This document shows, in pieces, positions 50,398 to 58,441 of a DNA stretch of 58,441 bases. The DNA is taken from positions 1-58,441 of the forward strand of contig CASDTH010000018.1 in the NCBI GenBank assembly GCA_949283655.1, written 5' to 3'. The position numbers were made by a program, and so were the translations under genes. Position 1 is the first letter of the stretch. Every line of letters begins with the position of its first letter. Under the pieces are notes generated by a model. It was not told the DNA's origin. It worked only from the letters and a program-made list of their open reading frames with translations, and did not search any database. This DNA is from an uncultured bacterium (GTDB taxonomy: Bacteria; Bacillota; Clostridia; Oscillospirales; Acutalibacteraceae).

Positions 50398-51431
50398 ACA
50401 CAACGGTTGCAATCATTCTGTGCGCGGTGATCGGCTTTGCGGTTTCGGCATTGCTGGGAATTGTGTTGGTGCCATGGCTGCACAAGCTGAAATTTGGGCA
50501 GACGATTCTGGATATCGGCCCAAGCTGGCATAAAAAAAAGCAGGGCACGCCGACCATGGGCGGCATCATGTTTATTGCTGCTACCATTGCGGCGTTGTTG
50601 GTGGTAACGTTGACGGATTATTTCATGGGCGGAAATCTGGTGCAGGGCACAGATCCGGGCGGGATGAACGCGCACACCAAGCTCTGGGGCGGGCTGCTTA
50701 TGGCCATCGGTTTTGCTGCCATCGGCTTTGCGGATGACTATATCAAGGTGGTTAAAAAGCGGAACCTCGGGCTCACGGAAAAACAAAAGACCGTGATGCA
50801 GCTGCTGGTCGCCGTGGCTTACCTTGCCTCTCTGCACATTGCGGAGGGCACGTATACGTATATTCCATTTCTTGGGAATATACCGCTGCACCCGGTGGTC
50901 TACTATGTGTTCGGCATCGTTGTGATTTATGCAGCGACCAATGCCGTTAACTTTACAGATGGGATCGACGGCCTTTGTGGGAGTGTGACGATGCTGGCGG
51001 CCCTTTCCTTCACCATTATGGGCATCCTGAGGCAGATGATGGGCGTGAGCATGATGGGAGCGGCTCTTGCGGGCGCGTGCGGCGGATATTTGATTTGGAA
51101 CTGGTATCCGGGCAAGGTGATGATGGGGGATACGGGCTCTATGTTCCTGGGAGGCATGGTGGTAGCGCTGGCCTATTCGCTGAATTGCCCGATTATTTTG
51201 GTGCCGGTGGGCATTATATATGTAATCGAGGGAGGCTCTGTGGTTATTCAGCGTACGTATTTTAAAATCACGAAGCGTAGAACGGGGACGGGTAAGCGTA
51301 TTTTCAAAATGACCCCGATCCATCATGGATTGGAACTCTCCGGCTGGAAGGAAACGAAGATTGTTTTTGTCTTTAGCGGAATCACGATTTTAGGCGGCGC
51401 TTTGGGCACTTTGCTGCTCTATTTTGGATGA
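50394..51431 (+). CDS. mraY: Phospho-MurNAc-pentapeptide-transferase
   Basis: This 345-residue polytopic enzyme forms lipid I from UDP-MurNAc-pentapeptide and undecaprenyl phosphate (made from the UppS product). About ten hydrophobic helices are visible. Signature loops are GTPTMGGIMF, FADDYIKVVKKRNLGLTEKQK (catalytic Asp pair), NAVNFTDGIDGL, and WYPGKVMMGDTGSMFLGG with MTPIHHGLE near the end. The start is within the murF stop codon, with GAGGGGTGG upstream. Confidence 0.97.
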   Translation: MNTTVAIILCAVIGFAVSALLGIVLVPWLHKLKFGQTILDIGPSWHKKKQGTPTMGGIMFIAATIAALLVVTLTDYFMGGNLVQGTDPGGMNAHTKLWGGLLMAIGFAAIGFADDYIKVVKKRNLGLTEKQKTVMQLLVAVAYLASLHIAEGTYTYIPFLGNIPLHPVVYYVFGIVVIYAATNAVNFTDGIDGLCGSVTMLAALSFTIMGILRQMMGVSMMGAALAGACGGYLIWNWYPGKVMMGDTGSMFLGGMVVALAYSLNCPIILVPVGIIYVIEGGSVVIQRTYFKITKRRTGTGKRIFKMTPIHHGLELSGWKETKIVFVFSGITILGGALGTLLLYFG

Positions 51432-51482
51432 CGGCTGTGCGCCGGAAAACCAGCGCTTATAAAATGACAGGGAGGAATGACA

Positions 51483-52763
51483 ATGTCGGCCAATGCGAAT
51501 GCAGTGCGCGGCCGGAACCGGACACAGCCGGAGGAGAAGCAAGGGCGCTCCTTCCTGCGCGGGCTGCTGTCCCGTGATGCGTTTGACGTGCCGTTTATGG
51601 CTTTTACGCTGGCGCTTTTGACCGTCGGCCTGGTTATGCTGCTCTCCGCCAGCTCTACGTATGCTTATTATAACGAGGGTGGCGATAGCACCCATTATTT
51701 TAAACGGCAGCTGCTGTTTGCGATTGCCGGCGTTGTGTTGATGTTTTTGGTTTCGAAAATCAACTATGAGTGGTATAAATTTTTGGCGATTCCGGGAATC
51801 GTTATATCTGTTGGATTATTGGTGCTGGTGCTGTTTTATCATACCGATATGGGCGATTTCAAGCGGTGGATTCCTCTGCCGGGGGGGCAGACCTTTCAGC
51901 CCTCTGAAATTGCCAAGGTGGCGTTGGTGCTTTTTTGCGCCTGGAGCATGGAAAAGCACCATCTTCAAATTACAGGCAAAGCGCCGCTGCAGGGCGGGGT
52001 CACCACCTGGCTGCGCCGTAAAACCCGCGAAAGGGTTGATTTGAGCAAGGCCTCTGCTTCCACGGCATATATGCTGTATTACGCTCTGGTCATCTGCCTG
52101 ATGTGTGGGCTGGTCTTTCTGGAGAACCATTTATCCGGCACGATTCTGATGTTTTCCATTGGCGTTGCAATGATGTTCTTCGGCGAAGTGAAGGCTCGCT
52201 GGTTTGCAATCGGCGCTGCCGTAGTGGCTGCCGTGGTCATTTTCTTCCTCATCTTCCCGGATAAGCTGCCCTCCTATGCGGCGGAACGTATCGAAATGTG
52301 GAGAAATGAGGATGCCGACCCCTATGGCGCGCGCTGGCAAACGAACCAATCCCTCTACGCGATTGGCTCCGGTGGCTTCCTGGGTGCGGGGCTTGGCAAT
52401 TCCAAGCAAAAGCATCTCTATGTTTCTGAGCCGCAGAATGACTTCATCTTTTCCATCGTGTGCGAAGAGCTCGGCTTTGTGGGCGCTACAGCAATTATCA
52501 TTTTGTTTGGCTTGCTGATATGGCGCGGCTTTGTTATCGCAATGAAGGCGCGTGACCGCTTTGGCGCGCTGCTTGCCCTTGGGCTTGTGTTTCAGGTAGG
52601 GCTGCAGGTCGCTTTGAATATTGCGGTGGTAACAGATACGGTACCCAACACAGGCATTTCACTGCCGTTTTTCAGCTATGGAGGCACATCGCTAGTGATC
52701 CTGCTGATGGAAATGGGGATTGTCCTGTCCGTTTCCCGGTATTCCAGGGTGCAAAAACAGTAG
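51483..52763 (+). CDS. ftsW: FtsW/SpoVE-type SEDS peptidoglycan polymerase
   Basis: This 426-residue SEDS glycosyltransferase has about ten membrane segments and a basic cytoplasmic N-terminus. It shows LLSASSTYAYYNEGGDSTHYFKRQL, RWIPLPGGQTFQPSEIAKVALV (the conserved RW.PLG..QPSE loop), and GFLGAGLGNSKQKHLYVSEPQNDFIFSIVCEELGFVG followed by the C-terminal NTGISLPFFSYGGTSL. A longer than usual cytoplasmic loop (about 157-190) lies between helices. It follows mraY by 51 bp, where murD would be expected in many genomes. The ATG at 51483 has correct spacing from GGGAGG; the ATG at 51477 does not. Confidence 0.94.
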   Translation: MSANANAVRGRNRTQPEEKQGRSFLRGLLSRDAFDVPFMAFTLALLTVGLVMLLSASSTYAYYNEGGDSTHYFKRQLLFAIAGVVLMFLVSKINYEWYKFLAIPGIVISVGLLVLVLFYHTDMGDFKRWIPLPGGQTFQPSEIAKVALVLFCAWSMEKHHLQITGKAPLQGGVTTWLRRKTRERVDLSKASASTAYMLYYALVICLMCGLVFLENHLSGTILMFSIGVAMMFFGEVKARWFAIGAAVVAAVVIFFLIFPDKLPSYAAERIEMWRNEDADPYGARWQTNQSLYAIGSGGFLGAGLGNSKQKHLYVSEPQNDFIFSIVCEELGFVGATAIIILFGLLIWRGFVIAMKARDRFGALLALGLVFQVGLQVALNIAVVTDTVPNTGISLPFFSYGGTSLVILLMEMGIVLSVSRYSRVQKQ

Positions 52764-52896
52764 GAGCGATTTCACTCACACTGCAGAGAGGCGCAGTCAG
52801 CCTTGGAGGGGTGCGCTGTATAGTTTGGAGTGCGCCAGGACGGATACAGTGCTTGGCAGCCCAACCTCAAAGAGAGAAAGGAAGGGAAAAGCTTTG

Positions 52897-54021
52897 ATGA
52901 AAATCCTGTTTGCCGCCGGCGGCACTGGCGGCCATATTAACCCTGCGCTCGCCGTCGCAGGCACGGTACGTGAGCATCATCCGGATGCACAGATCCTGTT
53001 TGTCGGCACGGCAGAAAAAATGGAAGCGCGCCTTGTCCCGGCGGCTGGCTATGATTTTAGAACGATCGATATCACCGGCTTTCAACGCAAACTGACACTG
53101 GAGAACATAAAGCGGAATATCGGCACGGTTTCAAAGCTGCTGAAATCCTCCGCACAGGCCAAAAAAATTTTGCTGGAGTTTCAGCCGGATGTGGTGGTCG
53201 GGTTCGGCGGCTATGTCAGCGGGCCGGTGCTGCGCATGGCGGCGAAGCTGGGCTTCAAAACGGCGATCCATGAGCAGAATGCTTTCCCTGGCAAAACCAA
53301 CAAGGTGCTTTCTAGCGAGGTGGACCGGGTGATGCTCACCGTGCAGGAGGCGGAGCAGTATCTGCACCCGAAGCAGCCCTGCATTGTCACTGGCCTGCCG
53401 GTGCGGGGCGAGCTGCTGCGTGCGGACCGCACGCTTTCCCGCTTTGAGCTGGGGCTGGATGATAGGCCGCTGGTGCTCTCCATGGGCGGAAGCTTAGGCG
53501 CGGAGGCGATCAACCGCGCCATGGTGGAGGTGATCGCCCGCCACCACAAGCAGGCGAATTGCTACTTCATGCACGCGATGGGCCAGTATGGCCTGTGGGT
53601 GCGGGATGCGCTTAAGGAGAAGGGCGTGGATCTGGCGGCGGAAAAGCATGTGATCATCCGGGAATATATCGACGATATGTACCGCTGTATGGCGGCGGCG
53701 GATGTGGTGGTTTGCCGCTCTGGCGCAAGCTCCCTGAGCGAGATTGAGGCAATGGGCAGGGCATCTATCCTGATTCCCTCGCCGAATGTTGCAGAAAACC
53801 ATCAATATCATAATGCCATGGCGCTTGTCTCCAAGGAAGCGGCTGTGTTGATTGAGGAAAAGGAGCTGACCGGTGAACGCTTATCCCAGGAATTGGAGCG
53901 GCTGCTCAACGATCCTGCGCGCCGCGAGCGCCTGGCTAAGAATGCGAAGCAGCTGGCGATCACGGATGCGAATGAGCGTATCTATCAGGTAATTATAGAG
54001 CTTGCCGGGCAGGGCGCATAG
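52897..54021 (+). CDS. murG: MurG transferase (lipid II synthase)
   Basis: This 374-residue GT28 enzyme attaches GlcNAc to lipid I. It shows the N-terminal FAAGGTGGHINPALAVA, GFGGYVSGPVLRMA, IHEQNAFPGKTNK, VTGLPVR, the linker VLSMGGSLGAEAINRAM, REYIDDMYRCMAAADVVVCRSGASSLSEIEAMGRASILIPSPNVAENHQYHNAMAL (UDP-GlcNAc pocket). The ATG at 52897 has GAAAGGAAGGG upstream; upstream in-frame sequence is non-homologous. A 133-bp gap after ftsW holds no gene. Confidence 0.97.
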   Translation: MKILFAAGGTGGHINPALAVAGTVREHHPDAQILFVGTAEKMEARLVPAAGYDFRTIDITGFQRKLTLENIKRNIGTVSKLLKSSAQAKKILLEFQPDVVVGFGGYVSGPVLRMAAKLGFKTAIHEQNAFPGKTNKVLSSEVDRVMLTVQEAEQYLHPKQPCIVTGLPVRGELLRADRTLSRFELGLDDRPLVLSMGGSLGAEAINRAMVEVIARHHKQANCYFMHAMGQYGLWVRDALKEKGVDLAAEKHVIIREYIDDMYRCMAAADVVVCRSGASSLSEIEAMGRASILIPSPNVAENHQYHNAMALVSKEAAVLIEEKELTGERLSQELERLLNDPARRERLAKNAKQLAITDANERIYQVIIELAGQGA

Positions 54022-54152
54022 CAAGCCCGGCTGGGATTTTGCAGCGCTGTTTCCCCTAAAATGACAATCACGCATCCCCTTGCGCATGCATAGTATACTG
54101 CAGGGCGGCAAAAACGGCCCGCTTGTGCTTTTATGCGAAAGGGTGTGCGACA

Positions 54153-55433
54153 ATGGAAAAGATCGTGATTGAGGGCGGGAAACGCCTGAGTGGAGAGCTG
54201 CGGATACACGGCTCCAAAAACAGCGCCCTGCCGATTCTTGCAGCTGCCGTTTTGACAACGAAGCCCTGTGTCATACATAATTGCCCTATGCTGACGGATG
54301 TAGACGCGGCGATCCGTATTCTCACCTATCTTGGCTGCAAGGTGGAGCGGGAGGGGCATACCGTAACAGTGGATGCCGCGAATATAGCGCGTGCCGATAT
54401 CCCTGATCACCTGATGCGGGAGATGCGCTCCTCTGTTGTGTTCCTGGGACCGATGCTGGCCCGCATGGGCAAGGCAAGCCTTTCCACGCCTGGCGGCTGT
54501 GAGATTGGCCTCAGGCCGATTGATCTGCACCTCTCCGCCATGCGGCAGCTGGGTGTGGAGATTCAAGAGGAGCACGGCCGGCTGGAGTGCGTTTGCCCGC
54601 AAAGGATGCAGGGCGCAAAGATTGCGCTCTCCTTCCCGAGCGTCGGCGCAACGGAAAACATTATGCTCGCCGCTGCCACGGCACAGGGGCAGACCGTCCT
54701 CGTCAACGCGGCGCGGGAGCCGGAAATCAGCGACCTGGCGGATTTTCTCAACGGCTGTGGTGCGCGCATTCACGGGGCGGGCGAGGGAACCATTGTCATC
54801 AACGGCGTAAACGCCCTTTCCGGCACAGAGCACACCGTGATACCGGATCGGATCACGGCCGCTACTTATATGACTGCCGCCGCAGTGACGCACGGGCATT
54901 TGACGCTGCGTGATATCATACCGGCGCATCTTGGGCCTGTAATCCCTGTGATGGAGGAGGCAGGCTGCGATATTAGCATCTGCGCGCGGGATTTAACGCT
55001 TAGCGCACCGCCGCGGCTGCGGCGGGTGCACACGGTGCGCACAATGCCTTACCCTGGCTTCCCAACGGATGCACAGGCGCCTGTGATGGCCATGACGGCG
55101 ATTGCAGAGGGCACAAGCGTGATTATTGAGAATATTTTTGAGAGCCGGTATAAGCATGTCAGCGAGTTGGTTCGCCTGGGTGCCCACATTAAGGTGGAGG
55201 GGCGCGTGGCGGTGGTAGAGGGCGTGCCATTCCTGTCGGGAGCGCCAGTCGTGGCGCCGGATCTGCGGGGCGGCTCTTCCCTTGTTGTGGCGGGGCTTTC
55301 TGCCTATGGTGTCACTGAAATTACCCAGATCCGGCATATTGACCGTGGATATGAAAAAATCGAGGAAAGCCTTCAGCTGATCGGGGCGCAAATCAAAAGG
55401 GAGGCCTGTGAGGATGCCGAAAACACCGTATAA
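54153..55433 (+). CDS. murA: UDP-N-acetylglucosamine 1-carboxyvinyltransferase
   Basis: This 426-residue EPSP-synthase-fold enzyme carries out the first committed step of peptidoglycan synthesis, using PEP. It shows LRIHGSKNSALPILAAAVL (catalytic Lys-Asn pair in SKNSALP), MRSSVVFLGPMLARMGKASLSTPGGCEIGLRPIDLHL containing the fosfomycin-target Cys, SVGATENIMLAAA, and GFPTDAQAPVMAM. The Cys is present, so fosfomycin sensitivity at the target is expected. The ATG at 54153 has GAAAGGGTG. It overlaps divIB by 20 bp. Confidence 0.96.
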   Translation: MEKIVIEGGKRLSGELRIHGSKNSALPILAAAVLTTKPCVIHNCPMLTDVDAAIRILTYLGCKVEREGHTVTVDAANIARADIPDHLMREMRSSVVFLGPMLARMGKASLSTPGGCEIGLRPIDLHLSAMRQLGVEIQEEHGRLECVCPQRMQGAKIALSFPSVGATENIMLAAATAQGQTVLVNAAREPEISDLADFLNGCGARIHGAGEGTIVINGVNALSGTEHTVIPDRITAATYMTAAAVTHGHLTLRDIIPAHLGPVIPVMEEAGCDISICARDLTLSAPPRLRRVHTVRTMPYPGFPTDAQAPVMAMTAIAEGTSVIIENIFESRYKHVSELVRLGAHIKVEGRVAVVEGVPFLSGAPVVAPDLRGGSSLVVAGLSAYGVTEITQIRHIDRGYEKIEESLQLIGAQIKREACEDAENTV

Positions 55434-56406
55434 CACAAAGCCGGGCAGCAAACCCGCTGCACCCGGGCAAAAGGGGGAGAGGGCTCTTTCGCGCGATGAG
55501 CAGCGGCGGGCGCGGCAGCAGCGGCTCCAGAAAAAACGCCGCCGCAGAAAGCTGCTGCTCTCTGCCGTGCTATTTTTGTTGATTCTGGGCGTGGGGGCAG
55601 TGCTGGTGCTACTTGTGTTTTTTCACATCACAGGTTTTGAAGTGAAGGGCAACAGCCGTTATACTGCGCAAGAGGTAATCGAGGCCTCAGGCATTGCACA
55701 GGGGGAAAACCTCTTCCTCTGCAATACGCAGCAGGCCTCCGCACAGATAATGGAAAAGCTGCCCTATGTAGAGGCGGTGTCTATTGAGCGCCGCTTGCCG
55801 GACAAGCTCACAATTACAGTGCAGGAGGCGCAACTCAAGCTGGCGGTCCAGCAGGGGAATTCCTATTTGATCCTCACGGGCAGCGGCAAGGTGTTGGAGG
55901 TTGGCGCGACTGAGTTACCGGAGGGGGCCACTCTGCTCAAGGGGCTCAAGGTGAAGAGCGCCACGCCCGGCCAACAGGCCAGCTTCCCGCCGGAAACTAC
56001 CGCCACGCAGCCTTTGGCAGAAACCGGGGAGGAGGAAGAAACGCAGGCGGCAACCCAACCGCAGGAGCCGGTGCAGTCTGTGGGCAAAACGGTGCTGGAT
56101 CACTTGCTTCAGGCCGCTCAGCAGGTGGGGCTTTCCGGCATCACGCAAATCGATCTGACGGATTTGGAGGATATTCGCCTGACCTATCAGGGGCGCATTG
56201 AGCTGCTGCTGGGGGAGGATGACCAGCTGGAGCAAAAATTATCGCTCGGCATGCAGGTGATTGCCCAGGAGGAAGAAAATAACCCGGATCAAAGGGGCAG
56301 CTTGAACCTTACTGTGCCGAAGAAGGCCTTTTTTAGCGAAACGGTCGAGGCGGAAACAAAGCCCACCTCCACTCAGGCGGAAATACAGGCAAAGCCTGCT
56401 GCATAA
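55414..56406 (+). CDS. divIB: Cell division protein FtsQ/DivIB
   Basis: This 330-residue bitopic divisome protein has a very basic cytoplasmic tail with RRARQQRLQKKRRRRK, one membrane helix (about 47-71), a POTRA domain (FEVKGNSRYTAQEVIEASGIAQGENLFLCNTQQASAQIMEKLPYVEAVSIERRLPDKLTITVQEA) and the beta domain. A Thr/Glu/Gln-rich insertion (about 195-225) and tail follow. The start ATG 55414 is inside murA with GGGAGG 9 nt upstream; a GTG at 55408 is less well spaced. Position after murA matches other Clostridia. Confidence 0.92.
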   Translation: MPKTPYNTKPGSKPAAPGQKGERALSRDEQRRARQQRLQKKRRRRKLLLSAVLFLLILGVGAVLVLLVFFHITGFEVKGNSRYTAQEVIEASGIAQGENLFLCNTQQASAQIMEKLPYVEAVSIERRLPDKLTITVQEAQLKLAVQQGNSYLILTGSGKVLEVGATELPEGATLLKGLKVKSATPGQQASFPPETTATQPLAETGEEEETQAATQPQEPVQSVGKTVLDHLLQAAQQVGLSGITQIDLTDLEDIRLTYQGRIELLLGEDDQLEQKLSLGMQVIAQEEENNPDQRGSLNLTVPKKAFFSETVEAETKPTSTQAEIQAKPAA

Positions 56407-56456
56407 AACGGCGCCGGCGAAAAAATATCCGAATTCTTTTTATAGTATATTGAATT

Positions 56457-56486
56457 TTGACACCCGCCGTGTTAGTATATTACTAA
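56457..56486 (+). promoter_or_regulatory. Candidate ftsZ promoter
   Basis: TTGACA (56457-56462), 17-18 nt, then TTACTA/TACTAA (56480-56486), in a 177-bp A/T-rich gap before ftsZ. Confidence 0.5.
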
Positions 56487-56583
56487 TCGCTTTGTAGCTT
56501 TATGCCAAGCTGCCATTTGGGGCGCTTTTGCGGCGCGGCGGGTTGGCGTGATCCAGTGAGATTTGCAATAGGGGGACGTACAA

Positions 56584-57798
56584 ATGCCGTTTGAAATTGA
56601 TAACGACTTTGAAAACGTAGTGCAGATAAAAGTAATCGGCGTCGGCGGTGGTGGAGGGAACGCCGTCAACCGTATGGTGCGCTCCGGCGTGCAGGGGGTT
56701 GAGTTCATCTCCGTGAATACGGATAGGCAGGTGCTCAATCACTCCCAGGCGACGCATAAGATCCAGATCGGTGAAAAAACGACGCATGGCCAGGGCGCGG
56801 GTGCGCGGCCGGAGATTGGTCAGCGCGCTGCGGAGGAGAGCCATGACCTGATTGTGGATGCGCTCAAGGGCACAGATATGGTCTTCATCACCGCTGGCAT
56901 GGGTGGCGGCACGGGCACGGGCGCGGCGCCTGTGATCGCGCAGCTCGCGAAGGAGATGGGGATTCTCACCGTCGGCATCGTGACAAAGCCGTTCCACTTT
57001 GAGGGCCGCCGCCGCATGGCACAGGCGGAGCAGGGCATTGCTGAGCTTTCTCAGCATGTGGATAGCCTTGTCATCATCCCCAATGAACGGCTTAAATTTG
57101 TTTCTGATAAAAAAATTACACTCGCCAACGCATTTGACGAGGCGGATGGTGTGTTGCTTCAGGGCGTGAAGAGCATCTCCGAGCTTATCAAGGTGCCGGG
57201 CTTTATCAATCTGGATTTTGCGGATGTGACCGCTGTGATGAAGGATGCGGGGCACGCACACATGGGCGTGGGCCGCGCCAGCGGCAAGGATAAGGCGGAG
57301 GCGGCTGCCAATGCGGCGGTTTCCAGCCCGCTGCTGGAGACCTCCATCCATGGCGCGCACGGTGTGATTATCAGCATCACTTCCTCTGATGATATCGGGC
57401 TGGAGGATGTAGAGGCTGCCTCTGAGATTATTGCGCAGGAGGCGCACCCGGATGCGACGATTATCTGGGGCGTTTCCTTTGACGATATGCTGGAGGATGA
57501 GATGGTGGTTACGGTTGTCGCCACCGGATTCGGCGAGGAGGAAGAGCCTGCTGTCGAGCCGGAGCAGGCTGCGGCGAAGCCCATGCCCGCCGCTGAAAAA
57601 TCCCCTTTTGATGAGGCGCTCGAGAAAGGGGAGGCCACCTTGAAAGCGGAGGAATCATCCGCAGCGCAAGCGCCCGCAAGGGAGGCCCCGGCGCCTGAGA
57701 AGCCATCGCGCCGCCCAGCCCCGCCTGCCAAAAACCCCTATGGGCCGGAGGATGACGGGTATTTTGACATTCTGAGTATTTTCAAAGGGAACAAATAA
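56584..57798 (+). CDS. ftsZ: Cell division protein FtsZ
   Basis: This 404-residue tubulin-like GTPase polymerises into the Z-ring. It shows [18 protein letters not shown] (18-35 region), [12 protein letters not shown], the tubulin signature [19 protein letters not shown], the switch IIPNERL, and the synergy loop with [22 protein letters not shown]. In the usual TKGLGAGA loop the sequence is TTHGQGAGA, a small deviation. The disordered linker (about 322-388) is rich in Ala, Glu and Pro, and the C-terminal peptide [15 protein letters not shown] differs from the common D-x-P-x-F-L-R type. No ftsA precedes it. GGGGG lies upstream of the start. Confidence 0.97.
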   Translation: MPFEIDNDFENVVQIKVIGVGGGGGNAVNRMVRSGVQGVEFISVNTDRQVLNHSQATHKIQIGEKTTHGQGAGARPEIGQRAAEESHDLIVDALKGTDMVFITAGMGGGTGTGAAPVIAQLAKEMGILTVGIVTKPFHFEGRRRMAQAEQGIAELSQHVDSLVIIPNERLKFVSDKKITLANAFDEADGVLLQGVKSISELIKVPGFINLDFADVTAVMKDAGHAHMGVGRASGKDKAEAAANAAVSSPLLETSIHGAHGVIISITSSDDIGLEDVEAASEIIAQEAHPDATIIWGVSFDDMLEDEMVVTVVATGFGEEEEPAVEPEQAAAKPMPAAEKSPFDEALEKGEATLKAEESSAAQAPAREAPAPEKPSRRPAPPAKNPYGPEDDGYFDILSIFKGNK

Positions 57799-57801
57799 AA
57801 T

Positions 57802-57816
57802 CAGATGCCAGATTTC
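57802..57816 (+). repeat. Short dispersed intergenic repeat
   Basis: CAGATGCCAGATTTC occurs 3 bp after the ftsZ stop codon. The exact inverse is at 12865-12879, and a 13/15 relative at 6993-7007 follows the patatin gene. Purpose unknown. Confidence 0.45.
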
Positions 57817-57832
57817 AGATGTGGTTGCGCTT

Positions 57833-57862
57833 AAGCCCTGCCTCTGTGGCAGGGCTTCCTTA
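57833..57862 (+). terminator. Intrinsic terminator after ftsZ
   Basis: AAGCCCTGCC/GGCAGGGCTT forms a perfect 10-bp stem with a 5-nt loop, followed by CCTTATT. It ends the division cluster transcript. Confidence 0.75.
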
Positions 57863-57902
57863 TTCCCGCATCCAATTTTTCACAGTCCAAAATCCAGCAT
57901 AG

Positions 57903-58441
57903 TAGAGTCGAGTCTTGACCCGACCCTACAATCAACTTTTGTAGGGAACGGTCTTGACCGTTCCGAGGTGTTCTATTGATTGAGCGATGTTTTCTATTTC
58001 CCGCTCAGGCCCCCGCAGCCCGAGCGGAATATTTTATTATTTTTGGTACGGCCATGAGATTTTATTTTAACTTTTAATGAGTGCCCGGTTTCGCTGTACG
58101 CGACTATCTTCTCTTACTTCTGTAAGAGAAGATAGGAAGAGAAGCAGCCAAGGGGTTTTACCCCTTGACCCCGCGAACGGCCAGCGGCGGCACTGGTATG
58201 TTTTAGAATCTCTTTGATGTGTTCGGCAAGCCACCCAAAAAACTCGGCCACTCACGTGGCCTCAAACATTTTGGGAGTTTGCTTGACTGCAAGCAGGCAA
58301 GTCCCCTCACGAGCCCGCCGGAAGTTTGTGGAGTCTGCCGCCGTTGGCCTATTGAAAGACCCTGCCCCTGCGCCAGACTGAAGACCCCGTCAGGTTTCTC
58401 CCGGAGCCTGTAAGTAGTTCAGAGCCGCAAACGAAACGATA
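57903..58441 (-). repeat. Intergenic modular hairpin repeat, copy R4 (inverted, cut by window edge)
   Basis: Read on the minus strand this matches R1 from about 130 to 600 and R2 equally. Visible parts on plus coordinates: palindrome pair 57907-57964, small stem 58091-58103 (TCGC/GCGA), perfect 14-bp stem 58104-58117/58122-58135 (CTATCTTCTCTTAC with its complement), right-arm outer stem 58234-58240/58269-58275 and inner stem 58246-58251/58256-58261 (GGCCAC/GTGGCC, loop TCAC). The left arm lies beyond the window. The stretch 57863-57902 has only A/T-rich sequence. Confidence 0.85.
57907..57964. repeat. Palindrome pair with GGTCAAGACC core (inverted copy)
   Basis: GTCGAGTCTTGACCCGAC (57907-57924, one mismatch) and GGAACGGTCTTGACCGTTCC (57945-57964, perfect) are the inverted equivalent of 7418-7473, with the same CCCTAC/GTAGGG linker arms. 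Here the pair lies outside the hairpin repeat core rather than inside, so it is an independent submodule. Confidence 0.8.

Overview
This 58.4-kb window looks like chromosomal DNA of a Gram-positive member of the class Clostridia, most likely a gut-type Oscillospiraceae/Ruminococcaceae relative. The reasons are a PolC-type DNA polymerase III, a short HisG paired with HisZ, a MurE with the meso-DAP DNPR motif, a CIRCE/HrcA heat-shock operator, a BclA-like collagen protein, AGGAGG-type ribosome sites, and moderately high GC with A/T-rich promoters. The genus assignment is inference. I see no rRNA, tRNA, CRISPR array, prophage or transposase gene.

Layout. 1-660: a long hairpin-rich intergenic repeat (R1). 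794-2077 (-): secreted family I.5-like lipase. 2788-6969 (+): five-gene operon (CBM9-like protein, NahK-like sugar kinase, GDPD, nitroreductase, patatin) behind a strong promoter. 7168-8160: two more repeat copies (R2, truncated R3), then an orphan MazF (-) and an unknown gene (-). 9766-12794: metG and tatD. 12958-23872: pyrH-frr-uppS-cdsA-dxr-rseP-ispG-polC, combining UMP kinase, ribosome recycling, undecaprenyl-PP and CDP-diglyceride synthesis, two MEP-pathway steps, a site-2 protease and the replicative polymerase. 23941-27596: a small P-loop kinase, a large secreted propeller-like protein (-) and a divergent TetR regulator. 27656-33930: histidine operon hisZGDCBAIE behind a perfect palindromic operator, lacking hisH and hisF. 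33978-37797: condensation/acetyltransferase-like protein, zinc-ribbon membrane protein and a GH27 alpha-galactosidase with an inserted carbohydrate-binding domain. 37990-41604: hsp20 (-), CIRCE, Crp/Fnr regulator, thioredoxin and CoA-disulfide reductase/rhodanese. 41813-42460: collagen-like surface or spore protein. 42725-57798: division and cell wall cluster mraZ-rsmH-ftsL-pbp-murE-murF-mraY-ftsW-murG-murA-divIB-ftsZ, lacking murD, murC and ftsA. 57903-58441: an inverted repeat copy (R4) running off the edge.

How the genes work together. UppS (lipid carrier), MurA/E/F, MraY and MurG (precursor synthesis), FtsW and the PASTA penicillin-binding protein (polymerisation and crosslinking), and FtsL/DivIB/FtsZ (divisome) form one peptidoglycan/division programme. 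Dxr and IspG supply the isoprenoid precursors UppS needs. The Crp/Fnr-Trx-CoADR group looks like a thiol-redox module.

The most unusual element is the repeat family (R1-R4). It is several hundred bp long and has imperfect terminal inverted arms that are themselves nested hairpins. Loops and single-stranded anchors are conserved between copies while stems change in a compensated way, so secondary structure rather than sequence appears to be maintained.
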